Shown: positions 44,518 to 57,934 of the stretch, in pieces
How the letters are laid out: each line of letters begins with the position of its first letter
How positions within the stretch are numbered: position 1 is the stretch's first letter
DNA from: Megamerina dolium
Lineage: Eukaryota; Arthropoda; Insecta; Diptera; Megamerinidae
Assembly (NCBI GenBank): GCA_963854835.1
Contig: OY978526.1
Location: 45,888,640 to 45,952,639, forward strand
Reading direction: 5' to 3'
DNA: 64,000 nucleotides
Notes under the pieces: generated by a model
Seen by the model: the letters and a program-made list of their open reading frames with translations, nothing else
Databases searched by the model: none
What the model was told of the DNA's origin: nothing
Translations under genes and position numbers: made by a program

Positions 44518-46590
44518 TAATACATATATAAAATGTATAGAAATTTTTACTGTTGACAACATCATCATCAACAACAACAACAAAAGCAAAAACATCAGTT
44601 ATAGCAACCAGAACGCGAATAACATTATAAAATTATTATAAAAATGCTTCTTGTTGTTGGCTGTTGAGACACTTATGGAATTGTAACAAATATTCGTATT
44701 CTCGTACATCGTATTTGTACGCATCATCATATCGTGTATCATGTGACATTGCATACAAATATTCATATACCTACTATATGTATGAATTGGCAGGCAGAAG
44801 GAAAATGTGGGACTTTTATTAAGTGCTTATGTATGCATGGATTGGGATGTACATAAATATTTGTACGTACGAACAAAAAGAAGGTATTTCTTTAAGTGCT
44901 GAACTTTCCAATATGTCTTAAGTATTCCGTAAGGCTGAGTTCATGTCGACTTATTCAGGAAATCTTAATGTGGCAAGGCTCAGGTAAAGTGGTGCCAAAA
45001 GTTTTTTTTGGTTTGCGACGATCGAACAGCCCCCAGTAGGTATCTTCCAATACTATCCAAATTTACCAAGCACAACACTGCACGAAGCAATTAAACTTGT
45101 GACTGCCTAATACTTTTCCCCTTGTATGATTGTTGACAACACAATCAATGTACTGAGTAAAGCGTTAGGGGTATAAAATACATTGCTAATTGTGCCTGAC
45201 TTTCGGTATGTAGGTTGTGCGATTAGACACCTTTAGATTGCTTGCTTTCAGTATACATTATATCATTCGACCATGTCGTAAGCCGAAGTTCGAAGAGGAC
45301 TATGCTGGTATTCGAAAATGTGTCTAAAATTGTATCTCTAGACCGTGCTTAATTTCACCGTGCAATCGTGGTGAATATGTGAATAGAATCATATTCCAAT
45401 ATTAAAAGGCAGGTAAATTCTTTACTGAAAAATTCCAAAATTTAGGCAATTTCTTATTCTAAAAACAAACACCTTTTATAGATATTCGCATAGTAAATGA
45501 AATAAGCTGGAAATCTCAAATGATTCTTCGCTCAGATTTCGTCACATGTACTGGAATAAGGTACGGAAAATAGTAAGTGATTTATGCGGTATTTGTGGCA
45601 AACATTTTCAAAGTGTGACATTCGCAAATAGTTTTATGAAACATATTTATTTACATATTTTATGCAGATGAAGGAATATCTGTAAAACATGATAATATCG
45701 CGGACTATGAATTTCTACATTTTTAAGGATACTTACATACGGAGCAGAGAAATATGTAAAAGAAAACAAATTTTAATTTCATTTCAATTCGAAGCAGTTG
45801 TTTTAATGTTTATTATGTTAAAATGCGACGACGCTGAAGACAGCCAGCCAAAAGTGGCTAAAGTCAGAGAGAACTATAATTGTATGTATGTATCGTGTAA
45901 TGGCAAGTCTGGGTATGAATATCTTATTGCATATACACTCACCTTAACACATATCTACCTTCTCTTTTGAATTATTAATTTTGTGTACACACTTCCTATT
46001 TTGATGATGACGGTTGCTTGTTTTCGTATTTTCTGTGATTGTAATTTGGGAACATACGTTTACAAATACAAAGAAGACGACAAAAAAAATCAAATAAAGA
46101 AATTTACGTAAAAAGGAATTTAACAGCAGAAAACCTTTAAAGTGGTAGTCGAAGGTCAAAGGACAAAATTTTGATAGGAAATTGGTAGAAAGTAAATAAA
46201 AATTGAAACTTTGTAGGTATCCACTTATGCTTAATTGGTTGAAAGTCTATTAAAAGGGGTGGATAGTAAAAAATTAATACGTTTGTTGTGTTTGTTCAAA
46301 AATTTATTTCATTTTGACTTTTAAATTTCCAAATTGGAAAGAGTGTTCAAGAGATAGGATAGAGATGTAATTTAAGAATATTTTAAAATCTATGGTCATG
46401 TTAGTAAATCTTGTGTATTGACTCTGCAATACGATGTATGGCTATTGTACAAAATTTTGCAAATAATATCTTGAATTTGAGCACTAAGAAAACTATGGCA
46501 GTAGGCGATTCTCTTGTTAAAATTCTCGTGCTGTAATCATTAATGGAGGACACTATAGACAAACGATAGCAGCGGCTTTTATTTGTTTTG
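44518..46590. other. Non-coding stretch
   Basis: CATCATCAACAACAAC patches near 44560 and ordinary AT-rich DNA. No supported gene. Confidence 0.4.
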
Positions 46591-46594
46591 GACG

Positions 46595-46800
46595 TCGACA
46601 TGTGGTCCAGCAAAATAGCGCTACATGCCATACAGCTGCAGAAGCCGTAAATGTATTGCACTAAAAATTGCCTGACCGACCACATTGTGCGATTTAACAC
46701 CACTGAATTATTTTTGTTAGGGGGTTATATTAAATGAGAGGTCCATAGGAATAATCCTCAACTCGTGAGCTCCACGAACTCATATATTCGTTGGCAAATG
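46595..46800 (+). pseudogene. Mariner-like transposase catalytic relic
   Basis: Reading the plus strand through shifting frames gives VQQNSATCHTAAEAVNVLH, stop, KLPDRPH, TPLNYF, stop, and later blocks. This is the order of the family with WFQQDGATCHTA...FPDR..SRRG...CDLTPLDYFLWGY. The second catalytic Asp is Asn here (QQNSATCH) and the central arginine-rich stretch is lost. Same broad family as 57935-58620 and 25580-25935. Confidence 0.65.
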
Positions 46801-47006
46801 TGTGATATTATACAGAGGAAGCTGGGCAGGATAAAAAAATATATTTTTAGAAGAGTAAAAGTAAGAACCGAGCATACTATTGTATTCATTGTGTATGTGC
46901 AAAATTAGTTCTGTATTCAAAATTAAATTATATGTATTTCAAATATAGTTATCCTAGATAAAAGACCTAGTAAATTAAAGCGTTTCAAATTCTAAAAATT
47001 TCGCCT

Positions 47007-47100
47007 CATGCTATTGGAGCTACGATAAATATTGGGCGTGGTTTGTCCATTTTTCATAAGACTAGTTTTTCGTACAATGCTAATCCAAATCATAAATTGA
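47007..47100 (+). repeat. Stray foldback-arm module
   Basis: GGAGCTACGATAAATATTGG, GCGTGGTTTGTCCATTTT, then CGTACAATGCTAATCCA. This is a diverged copy of the half-unit at about 14069-14155 in the foldback right arm, standing alone 32 kb away and abutting SINE copy E. Confidence 0.75.
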
Positions 47101-47114
47101 AAAAAATTAAAATG

Positions 47115-47368
47115 TCTTAAAGCTTATTATCCAGTACAGTTGTGTGTATAAAATTTTGGGTAGTTTTAGAAGGACCAACTTCCGAACGGCAGAGCCCTTG
47201 TGACATCACTTTTTCTGCGATTTGTCACAGTACTCTTGTAGAAGCTTCTTCTTGGCAAATTGTTACTGCCGGAAGAGTTGCGAATTCCTTGCCTATAGGT
47301 GATTGTATTTCGGAGATTGAACCGACGGCCTACAAATCAGAAAGCCAACGCACTAACCACTGAGCTTA
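47115..47368 (-). mobile_element. tRNA-derived SINE, copy E (partly deleted)
   Basis: Minus strand copy with A box (AGCTCAGTGG) and a B-box region read through GGAGATTGAACCGACGGCC on the plus strand. Compared with copies B and F it lacks the 3'-terminal hairpin, part of the central body (TTATTTTAGCCGG) and the segment beside the B box. It sits between the foldback module and a mariner element. Confidence 0.8.
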
Positions 47369-47404
47369 TAAAACAATTGTTGTTTAATATTAAAATCATT
47401 TCAA

Positions 47405-48405
47405 TAACAGCGGTCCCAGAACTACCCGACCTAACGTATAGATAGCGGAAGTAGTTTGAAAAAAAATTATTTCGGTGAAAAGTGGCAACCTTATAAAACA
47501 TATGTTTTAAGGCGCCACGTTGTTTAGCATTTTTTTGGAGCCATCGACAGTTAACGACCTCAATGAATTTGTGAATATGGAAAAAATTGGTCACCGTTAT
47601 GTAAGTCAATACTTTCATTTGGAAGGTCTCAGTCCAACGAATATTATAGTCGAACTAGATTCTACTCTGGGGGAGTCTGCACCTTCGTTTACGACCATAA
47701 GCTATTGGGTGGCAGAGTTTAAACGAGGTCGTACGAGCTGCCAAGACGAACACCGCAGTGGTCGACCAATTGAGGTGATCACGCCAGAAACGGTTAAGAA
47801 AATCCACAAAACGGTATTGGACGATCGCCGGCTGAAGGTGCGTGAGCTAGGTGAAATTACAGACATTTCAAAAAGTGCTATACATCGTATATTGACCGAA
47901 AATTTGAAGATGAAAAAGCTGTGTGCAAGATGGGTGCCGCGTTTGCTCACAACAGAAAAAAAAACAACGTCGTGAAGATGCTTCTATAGAATGTTTGGCG
48001 ATGTTTCACAATACTACAGCCGAATTTTTGCGTCGATTCGTAACCACGGATGAGACATGAAAAAAAAAATATCGCATTTGTCGAAAAAGAAAGTGTTGTT
48101 TCATCAATACAATGCACCAGTTCACACATCCGCTATTGCGATGGCGAAAATCAATGAGTTAAAGCTCGAATTGCTTCACCACGCAACTTTTTTGCCAGAT
48201 TTAGCTCCTTCGGATTATTTTCTATTTCCAAATTTGAAAAAATGACTTTGTGGTAGAAGATTTGCAAACAATGAACTAGACAGTTAATATTATATACAGG
48301 GTATCGAAGCTATAGAGTATGGCTGGGAAAAGTGTATAGAGCTAAAAGTAGATTATGTAGAGGATTTATTGTGTTTTCTTTGTCTGGTCTGAGACCGCCC
48401 TCGTA
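47405..48405 (+). mobile_element. Internally deleted mariner element with terminal repeats
   Basis: A 1.0-kb element. The left end after TA reads ACAGCGGTCCCAGAACTACC; the reverse complement of the right end reads CGAGGGCGGTCTCAGACCAG before TA. The shared CGGTC-CAGA core marks diverged terminal inverted repeats, with TA on both sides as expected for mariner. It carries the transposase pseudogene at 47577-48243. Confidence 0.75.
47577..48243 (+). pseudogene. Mariner transposase, vertumnana-like, catalytic core deleted
   Basis: From ATG 47577 the N-terminal DNA-binding half is nearly intact: HRYVSQYFHLEGLSPTNIIV, SYWVAEFKRGRTSCQDEHRS, GRPIEVITPETVKKIHKTVL, RELGEITDISKSAIHRIL and KMKKLCARWVPRLLT. 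A frameshift in an A run at about 47958-47966 follows, then EFLRRFVTTDET with the first catalytic Asp. A deletion then removes the core up to KKKVLFHQYNAPVHTS, where the second catalytic Asp is Tyr. The third region LPDLAPSDYFLFPNLKK is kept. Nothing here could catalyse transposition, but the DNA-binding half could have acted as a repressor if expressed (speculation). Confidence 0.88.
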
Positions 48406-48408
48406 TAT

Positions 48409-51400
48409 ATAGAGAAATCTACCAACCTAGTCATATAAAATAAATTAACAAAATTGATAATAGAAAAAGCAATGTACGCACTCAAGAAAGAGTTCTATCA
48501 TATAAAATAGCAACACTGCAACAAAAATTCTCAAAATCATTATTCGTCGTGGTCTATCATTTGATGCCCTATTTTTAAATATGGTATGATGTTGGGAAGG
48601 CGTCGCATGTGTAATAAATTCTATCATTTAGTTTTAATTAAATGCTTAATGGCACTTTATTGATTTTTTGAAATTGTTAATTTAAAAGAAGAATAATAAT
48701 TCTGATAACTGTAATTGACATTTATATCAGATTATAACATAATATATAAAAAATATTTGAGGATCGCTCATCAAATCAGAATTTGTGTGAAATTCCTCAA
48801 CTTTTCTCCTGTTGGTGTATAATTTGTACACACATTTATGAAATTGTGTGAAGATTCCAAGCATTATATTTCTTTTTTTAACTACAACAAGTAGAGGCAC
48901 GATAATATGACACCCTCGTGCAAAAATAAGTAAAAGCAACAGAAAGCACATATACACATGCATATATACGTATGCATACATACATATGTAGATGGATGAG
49001 TGTGTATCTGAGCGTACTCGTGCATGATATAAAGAAACACTTTTCAAATGACCCAGTTTGACTTTGAGTTCATAACTAATTCACACGATTTCACTACATG
49101 TGCCATGCACTCATACCAATATATTGTATAAATACAAATGTGGTGGCAATGTTGGTGAGACACAACGCACCTTCGTGCACCTACTGTATATACATATTTT
49201 ATATTCTACTTCAGTGGCGCACACCGGATTTTATTTAAAGAGGGGCTGAGTAATAGATTGCTTAATTACCGAACAACATGCTCTTCTAAAATAGCTGGCG
49301 AGTTTCACTTATTTCTTACGGTATGCACCAAATTTAGAGCCCTGGCATCCAAATGGCAATCCAAGGTATGTTCTTCGAAGGACATAGATACCATCAAATC
49401 CACCTTGCGATAACCGAATGCTGATAACATATACTCAATAGAATTATAATGACGTTAGATGTCCGCATGCGTTCACGCAGGATATGCAAAGTCTAATTGG
49501 AAAATTGCCCCACTGAGGGTACTAGTATACATATTTATATTCACAAAAAAATTTGATTTCGATTTTGGTTTCAAGTCGCATTTCATTTCAAAAACAATTC
49601 CCCTAAGAGGAAATGAACGCTTTCCTCTATGAATAAAAGCTGGCTATCAGAAATATCTACATATAAATTTTAGCAATTGATCATTTCATTGATAAACAAT
49701 ACCATTGTAAATAGATTGTCTACAATATTTAAAGGAAACTTCTGAAATATACTTACAGTTTGACGTATAGGACGGTTCAAAATCAAGCAACTCCTTCCTT
49801 ATCTTACCTATTCACTTACCAGGCATTATATAAATGCGTACCATTAGATTTTTCTACGAATTGACACACCAATTTCCACTGGGACGCTATATACCAATAT
49901 ATGCATATGTAAGTACATCAATTTACACATAAGTCCATACAGATGTACGTGTGTACAACATGAATATAACTGGATACATTCGATTTAATACTTTCCCCGA
50001 CATTTGCAGTTGCAATTTAATTAAAGAGAAATGACTCTAAATGTGTAGATATTGTAGATACATACATATATGCTCATGCTTAATGTATATATCCATATAT
50101 AAGAAGTAACTTTACAAAAGAAGATAAATCCATATTTTTGAATTCGCCAAACGGAATTCTATTCTATTCGGTAAGCAGACGTCGTTTTTATTTTATTTCG
50201 CCCATTATCAGCGTATATAATGTAAGCGTATGTTTGAACAAATAGTTTACATTTTGTTGCGCGTAATTTGACCAACATACAAACGGCAGCATACTTTTGT
50301 ATAGGAGGTACATATTGTATATAGGAATTTATTATGTATACAAAGTATATAAATATATTTACGTTCCAAAAGATACTTTATACGTTGGTAAAAAGAATCG
50401 AACACACTGTCTGGACAATATATATTATACATACTGGTCACATCTCCATTTCTAAAGCAGAAACTCAATACAGTCCTGACTCTGTGTATAGATCGGGCAT
50501 AGTCAAGACTGGTGTGAAATACTGCTCTCAGGGAGAAGGGAAAAATAAATAAACTTGTTTGTTTGAAATACATCAACTCGGGATTTTGCTTGTCGTATTT
50601 TGGCCAGGCTTATTCTAAAGTGTAGTGTCTGATTATGAAAAACACGAAAATTAATTTTTTTCCGCAAAATAAGATACTTGCAAATTTTAAATTATTCTCT
50701 CTTGTATATTCTTGCAAGTGATTTTTTGTAGTATCAGCACTTTAGTAAAAACGAGTAACTGAATACTGTTATGATGATGTTTAAAACCTTTCTCGATTTC
50801 CCAGCAATTTTGACAAATGCATTTATCTAGTTTTTTAAAGATACTCTTCATTTGTAGTCGTAAATAGTTGCAGAATGCAATACACTTTCGTCCAAAAGTA
50901 GTTTCGTACATATAATAGTTTTTCATTTACGACGGTTTTTTATATATGCGTATATATCAATACGTCTGCGTATGAGTGTATCGACTTTATGGTATGTGTT
51001 TGTGTAATTTCTAAATGTTGTTACATGTTCAATATCTGTAATTTAAAGCAAGTATAGACCGAGCCAACTCAAAAAATACGTTGTATGACGTAAATTATTT
51101 GTAAATTTTTTCTTGTTCCCAAAATTTTCTATTTTCACATATGGTATATTCTATAAGAATTTCTTCATCCATTTATCATACCCACAAAATCGAATATTTA
51201 AATTTCTTTTCCTGTGACTCCCTACATAACACGTCACAATTTGTATAACAATTGATCAATTTTGGATAATCAAATGTTTTTGAAAATATGAAAATTATGA
51301 ATATTATGTCAGAATAGCTACATAACTATAAAGGAATTTTTTCTCTAAAACTACTGTCTACATACTTTCATATTCAGTACAATTATGAAATAAAAAATTT

Positions 51401-53517
51401 AACATAAAACAATGTCTTACATGTAATTAGCGTTATTAATTAAATTATACAATTGAAACTATTTTAGAACTACAAGTACATCGATTTAATATTCCCAATT
51501 GTGATTGTATGTTTGTGTTTGAAATTAATTAAATATCCACGAATATATAGAAAATATATATTATTAGCTACAATTGCTATGTAACTACCGACATTGATAT
51601 ATAATAAAAATAGTATATTTACATGTAACGTATATAAAGTTGATTAATCACATAGTAATATAAATAGGTACATATGTAAAAAAGTATACATTTATTCAAT
51701 TCATTGCTATGGTATTCATATGCCGTGAGCATACAATATTCCAATGTTCACATTACATTGTCAAAATAATGACGATTTAAAAGCAAAAAGAAAGAAGCCA
51801 CGGCAACAAATATCAAAATGTCAATTTTAAAATTATTTTTAATGAGAAAACCACAACAAAAATGCATTAACCAATACGTATAACATTAACTACTGTACAT
51901 ATTATATATCAACGGTAGCAATATCAATTTACTCTTCTCTCTTTCTCTCTATAAAGACATATGTGAGTACGTAATATGAAAATGTTATAATTGATGTTAT
52001 TAAATAATTATCGTAAAAGTAGTGGTACTCGTATAAGTAAGAGTACATATACAACATGTAGCAGTAGTAGAACGAGTGAAGTCAAAGAAGAACAGAGCAT
52101 AATAAACAGCAAAAAAAAAAAAATAATAATAATAATAATAGAAATCGATTCATTCAAATTCAAATTGAATGAGAAAAATTTTATAAAAACAGCAAAACGT
52201 AAAAACAAAATACACATTAATAAATAAATAAGTAATAGGTAAATTGAATGAGAACGTGCATAATAAATGGGACAATGGACTTAATAAGAACGTAAGCGTG
52301 TATCTTCAAACATATGTACATGTCTATTCGTAGGAAGGGGCATTACGGCGGGTCAAATTCTTACAAACAAAAATGTGATGCCGATGAAATTACTGCAAGT
52401 CCAAAATTAATTTTGAGTCTCAGAGAAAAAATTCAAAAGGTACATATAATACGCACATCGCTGTTAGTTAAAGTTCATTGTTCATAACACGTCTAAGCCC
52501 AAAATATGTGCCTTATATATAACATAGTTTCGTAAGCTCGAAATTAATTTTAGATCTATAACTTCCGAAGTGTTTTTATTCAACATCATGCCTAAAATTG
52601 CTTTGTTGCTATATCCACTCACAATATATATCCTTTTGGAACAATTTGACACACTCTAATGTACTTTCATTCATATGTATGCATGTGCATATTGGTACTC
52701 AACTGAGTACTCATATGTATTTAGCTTAGCGATAACATAAATAACGTATAACATGACATTTTACTACTCGGACGCGACCACATACGACTTTGATGGATAT
52801 TAGTTACGACCACCACTACCACCACCTCCATCATCCACTACAATCCAAGTACATATGAACGTACATATGTCTGTAAGACCATCCATTTATAACTTCAGGC
52901 TAAGACCTTCAGTACTTGTTCTGGTTGTTGGTTGTGCACATATAAAATTATTACAACCAAGCAACCAAAAGGATATGAATAAAATGTTCACATATGCATA
53001 TAGAAATACACTCACACGCATGACCACTTCAAAGTTAATTTTCTTTGAAAACAAGTACAACAAGTAAGAAGGCAGCAAGTACGAGTACATGCCATAGCCA
53101 ATAAGTACATTGAAAACTATTCAATTTTAGAGTGAGTAATCGTAATGTTGAAATGTAAAGTTTGCTTGCGTGTGTGTGTTGTGTTTTTTTTTTAAAGGAA
53201 AATTACAAAATCTATCGATTTTTGTGCAAAGCAGAGCGCAATGAAACGGGAAAAAAGTTAAGAATTTGAAGACAGGCATTCATGCATTAAAGAACTATGT
53301 AAAAAGAAACAAGCAAACTAAGTGTAAGGCTCATTTCAAACGTTTGAATAACGATGAACGATGGTGGTGACGATGAGGACAACGGCAACGATCAATACGA
53401 TGTTAAAGTTTACGTTATTATTACCCTATATTTCTTTCTATGTATAAGCAATAAGACTCACATTATCAATATGAGTCGTTTGTGTGTGAGTTTTATGGAA
53501 AAAACAAAATACTATGG

Positions 53518-53569
<52 letters not shown>

Positions 53570-55110
53570 GAGTTACTTGACCGGATATATGCTCGTTTTT
53601 ATGTTAGTACCCACCTGTATTGGAGGCGTGCACTTGTTTGAATTCAAGCATACAAGAAAAGGGGTTAAACGTTCGATATTTGCTTTAATCATAATAAAAA
53701 CGTGTATATATTGTATATGTATATTGTACATGCACAGCGATAAAGAATTCTGCTAAAACACAGGTTTCCACATTTCGCAATTTACTTACTTACCGTATAT
53801 TTGTCCAATAAACGATTATGATAGCTTGTATAGCGTTTCAGACAGACCCATTACCACAATTACCGATGATATTCTTTTTACTAGTCAAAGATGGCACGAA
53901 GGCAAGAAGAAAGGATGCCAAAAGCCAAGTACAAATTTCATTTTCAGTTAATCACAGTGATCCCTAAATAAAGAATAGATTATGACATATTTAAGAAGCG
54001 CTGTTGTAGTGAAACATGTATCAACCAATATATAAAACTCTTGAATTTACAATTTCTATTTTTCCAGTGCATATATCGATATATGCTATGTAGGTGTTAT
54101 AGCTTTTTAATCATAAATATATATTGTAAAATAAGTGAAAGGGACTTATGTAACGGGATGTGTTTGTAGTTTAAAATGGCCAAAGGTTCATTAAACCAGG
54201 GATTGACTCTTATTATGTCCTCGATAATTTATTGATAGTAAGTAAACGCTATAATGAATAGCAATCTTAAGTAAAAAATAACTTAACATTGAATTAATAC
54301 AATATATATTTAATAGAGTTTAACTACGAGGTATTTAAATACTATGAATTTCAAGTGGATTATAATCTTCACTAAATGCAACCAGTTAAATCGGGCATAA
54401 CAAAAAAATACTGACTACCTAAAAAGTCGCACAGTAAAATTTTATACCAGCCCAAAATCATATTATGCTCGTCTATTCACATAGACGAGGTTATGCTACT
54501 GAAGGCCAAAGTTTCTCGATATTTTGTTCATGGCTAATAAAAAAAAAAGTATATATATTGTCTATATGTAGGTGTATATACATATATAAAATGAATTTAA
54601 ATTCGTGCCGATAGTGCGATACCACTTGAATAGCGCAAACAGTAGACCTTAGCCTCATGTAAATATTATACATTGTACATCACTGACAAATCAACCCTAA
54701 CATATGCAGCGAGACATTACCATGTTCACACATAGAAAAGTGAATTCGAAGTGAATATAAAGTAGTATTTGCATCTGTTGATGTTTTGCATATTAAATAT
54801 TGTTTGCCATAACTAGTACTCGTACAACAGCATGAAGAACATCGTAAAGAGTATGCTGATGTTGGCACCGAACGTTATCGTGCATATGTATGCTTTCTCG
54901 ACTATCAAGGTTACAGTAGTTTTAGGTATCGTTCTATTACATAGGCGAAATTGGGTGACTTGACCAGGTTTTCAGTTAAACTTACGTAGAATTTACTGTA
55001 ATATATAACAATTAAATAAATAGTCTTGTGCAAATTCGTGAATTTTTGTAGATTTTAAACTAAGTTTCTTTTTCAAAGTTATGTAGGTTTTTTTGCAATC
55101 GTCTTTTTTT
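48409..55110. other. Long non-coding stretch
   Basis: Nearly 7 kb with short microsatellites ((AAT)n at 52123-52140, (TTA)n at 53520-53569) and ordinary AT-rich DNA. No exon, transposase or RT fragment was recognised. Confidence 0.4.
53520..53569 (+). repeat. (TTA)n microsatellite
   Basis: About sixteen perfect TTA units. Confidence 0.95.
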
Positions 55111-55120
55111 ACCACACTCT

Positions 55121-55330
55121 CCACAGCGAGAAGTTTTGATCGAGTGCATTGAATTTTATAAATAATTTAATAATATTAATGTTAATAAATGCATCGAGGC
55201 TTACAGTTGTTTAGTGCTGGTTTATTTATTGAGTGGCGTAAAATAATAAAATCATTACTTATACATTCAGGTGTTTGCCTTCGTAATATTTCACCAAAAA
55301 CCCCACTGCGGAAAGTTTTAATCAAGTGCA
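55121..55330. repeat. Diverged direct repeat pair
   Basis: GCGAGAAGTTTTGATCGAGT near 55126 and GCGGAAAGTTTTAATCAAGT near 55308 are diverged copies about 181 bp apart. They lie where the 3' untranslated region of the Jockey-like fragment would be. Confidence 0.5.
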
Positions 55331-55455
55331 AGTTTGCATCAAGTTTTTTTAATCGTATGGTATTGATCACTATTTGTGTATTTATTGAATTGATACACAA
55401 TCGCTTATAACATTTAACACAATCATAACTTATATGCGCTCAATTAGAATTGCAG

Positions 55456-55698
55456 TCAGGTGTTCTTTTTTCTGCAGGATATTGCAACTTCCTCAGAAAT
55501 TGTGGGTACATTTAAATCTCGATGCATGTTTACGTTCCTCATATACCAAGGCGCGTTTACAATAATTCGCAGACACTTGGATTGTATTCGCTGCAATTTT
55601 TCGATATTAGAGGGAGATGCGGTGCCCCAAAACTGAATACCATAAGGGATTAATATGAGACAAATTTTTAAAAACATACATTTTTTTGGGTGACCCAT
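55456..55698 (-). pseudogene. Jockey-type LINE, C-terminal RT fragment
   Basis: The minus strand frame reads PYGIQFWGTASPSNIEKLQR, then IQSKCLRIIVNAPWY and MHRDLNVPTISEE. This block follows the reverse transcriptase core in Jockey-clade elements (YGIQLWGTAS.SNIEILQR.QSK.LR.I..APWY). It is the 3' end of a truncated LINE; EN and the RT active site are absent. About 80 codons remain open. Confidence 0.8.
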
Positions 55699-56145
55699 TT
55701 AATGGTTAAAATAGAGGTTAAGCATGTTTCAATAGATTGTCGAGGTAGAAAAATTAGTGGAGGTCAGTCCTACGTTTGCCGATTTTCAGTTGTTTTTAGG
55801 TTCATCTTATAGGAGTAAATATGTTCGAGTGAAATACCGCAAGGGACCCTGTGTGCATAGGGAATTAATTTAATGTTATTTCTGCTGTGGAACTACATAA
55901 TACATCCATGCACTTTACATTAAAAAACAAATCGGGTATACAAATATTTGACATTCTTGATTGCATTTTTGAGTTGTCTTTTGAATTTCCCGTGTACTAA
56001 CTTCTAATTCAATACTGTTCCTGCATCATCAAATTTTACAATTTATAATATTCATGTAAATACTAAAGTTATGTTGTTTTCTATAGTTTTGTTTTCAATT
56101 TTTACCAAAAATAATTGATGTATTCCTTGTAACGCTAACCTTAGG

Positions 56146-57573
56146 GCAGCGTTTGATAAGGTTCCAAGACAGTTACTGATTTACAAATTACATACTCTAG
56201 GCGTTTCAACAAAAATGGTAAACTTTATAGAACAAATATATTTGAACACGAATTCGGTTATATGGACGGGGGACGCTATATCAGACAAATTTAATATTTC
56301 GTCGGGTGTAAAACAAGGTTGCTTAATGTCTCCATTGCTGTTTTCACTATATTTAAATGACTTGCATGACAGTCTAGAGGAAGGGATATACATAGACGAC
56401 TTAAATATACGACTACTATTATACGCAGACGACATAGTAATACTATCAGATGACATTGCCAAACTACAAACCATGATAAATAATCTGGAAAAATATTGCG
56501 ATAGTTGGAATATGGAAGTAAACCTGAGAAAATCCGCTATTATGGTGTTTAGGAAAGGAGACAGGTTATCAGAAAAAGAAAAATGGACTTTTAGGGAAGA
56601 TAATGTAGAAATAAGATCTGAGTACAATTATTTGGGAGTAATATTGACACCGCATCTAAGTTTCAAAAGGCATGTAGAGAATAGAATTAGTTTAGCAAAG
56701 AATAGTATAAACGCGAACTGGCGAGCATTTTTAACAAACAACCAGATAAAAATGTCTGCAAAGTGGAAATTGTTTTTGGCTGTAGTGAGAGCAGTGCAAA
56801 GCTATGCAGCACAGGTTTGGGGTTTTGCAATGTTCGACGAAGTAGACAAAGTACAAATGTATTTTCTAAAGAGAATATTGCGTCTTCCTGACAATACGCC
56901 ATCTTATTGCCTTCTTTTAGAAACAAATATACCAAACAGCCATCTATATACTCTCGAACTCCACTTAGAATACATTTATTAAACATTATTCGAATACAAA
57001 GATGACAGACTACCACATATACTAACTAAAAGGGTATTAACAAAACAAATATTTTGGGCGAAGGCAATACAGGGTCTAGGAGAGAATTTTAATATTAATT
57101 GGGAACGGGCAACAGAAAATAATGTAATATGGAAAGAAAATGTAAGGTTGCTACTAGAAAACTTAAACACTAAAAATAAAGAGAAAATGTTGGAAAGAAC
57201 ATTTAACAGTTCTCGTTTGTATAAAGATCTGGATCACTGTGTTAGTAAAGGTTATTTAAATAATAATATGGACGCATACAAAATAATGTGGATTTTTAAA
57301 GCCAGATGCGATTTAATTTACCTTGGCGGACATAGGAATCTCAGCTGCACTCTTTGTAATTTGAACGAAATGGAGAATATTACACACTTTTTGGGAAAAT
57401 GTCCAATACTCAAACGAATTAGATATAGATATTTTGGAAAATATAGTTTAGATTTAACGGAAATAATTGACGTATTAAATGGGACAAAAGAAGGTGGTTG
57501 GGAAGGTTTAGTTAAATTTATCATTGGTGCTTTGACGTATAGAAAATTAATATTGAATGAGTATGTGTTATAG
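56146..57573 (+). pseudogene. LINE reverse transcriptase and C-terminal finger
   Basis: One frame stays open for about 475 codons except for a single TAA at 56980-56982. Visible blocks are FDKVP (motif A), SSGVKQGCLMSPLLFSLYLN (motif B), LLLYADDIVIL with the YADD active site at 56422, and YNYLGVILTPHLSFKRHVEN. After the stop comes a C-terminal domain with CTLCNLNEMENITHFLGKC, a Cys-Cys-His-Cys finger. No RNase H is seen between the RT and the finger. The clade is not clear (I-, Ingi- or Vingi-like are possibilities). The clean frame suggests recent insertion. Confidence 0.85.
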
Positions 57574-57770
57574 TGTATGTGTTAATATATAAAATATTGA
57601 TAAATAAGCTTAATTGGAATGTAGTATTTTATGTTATGTAATATTAGGTTTATCTCCGACAGACGACTATATAGTCATTGTCGTATGTTCTTTAATTGTT
57701 TATTTTGTATTAGCTGTTGATTTATAATTTGTAAGAATATTTTTTAAATAAAGAACTTTATCTATCTAGC
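56146..57770 (+). mobile_element. 5'-truncated LINE, one stop codon
   Basis: A LINE copy that begins abruptly inside the reverse transcriptase at motif A (AAFDKVPRQ, catalytic Asp at 56155) and runs to its natural 3' end. After the ORF about 190 bp of 3' UTR include AATAAA at about 57746, ending near CTTTATCTATCTA. The abrupt start is typical of incomplete target-primed reverse transcription. No target-site duplication was recognised. Confidence 0.85.
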
Positions 57771-57934
57771 CTTTATCTTAATGTACGACAATAAACACCG
57801 TTAACGGTATTTTATATTGATATCCGCGTATGAAAAGTTGGCTTTTCGATCATTTTGCATATACCATTATCAGCGTTTTTTTTTTGTCATCAAAATAACT
57901 ATCATTTACTATACCCATATAAAGGATAATTTGA

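Noticed and set aside
49212..49515. hAT-like element with CAGTGGCG...CCACTG ends
   Set aside because: Only about ten terminal bases match and the 8-bp flanks TTCTACTT and AGGGTACT are not a convincing duplication.
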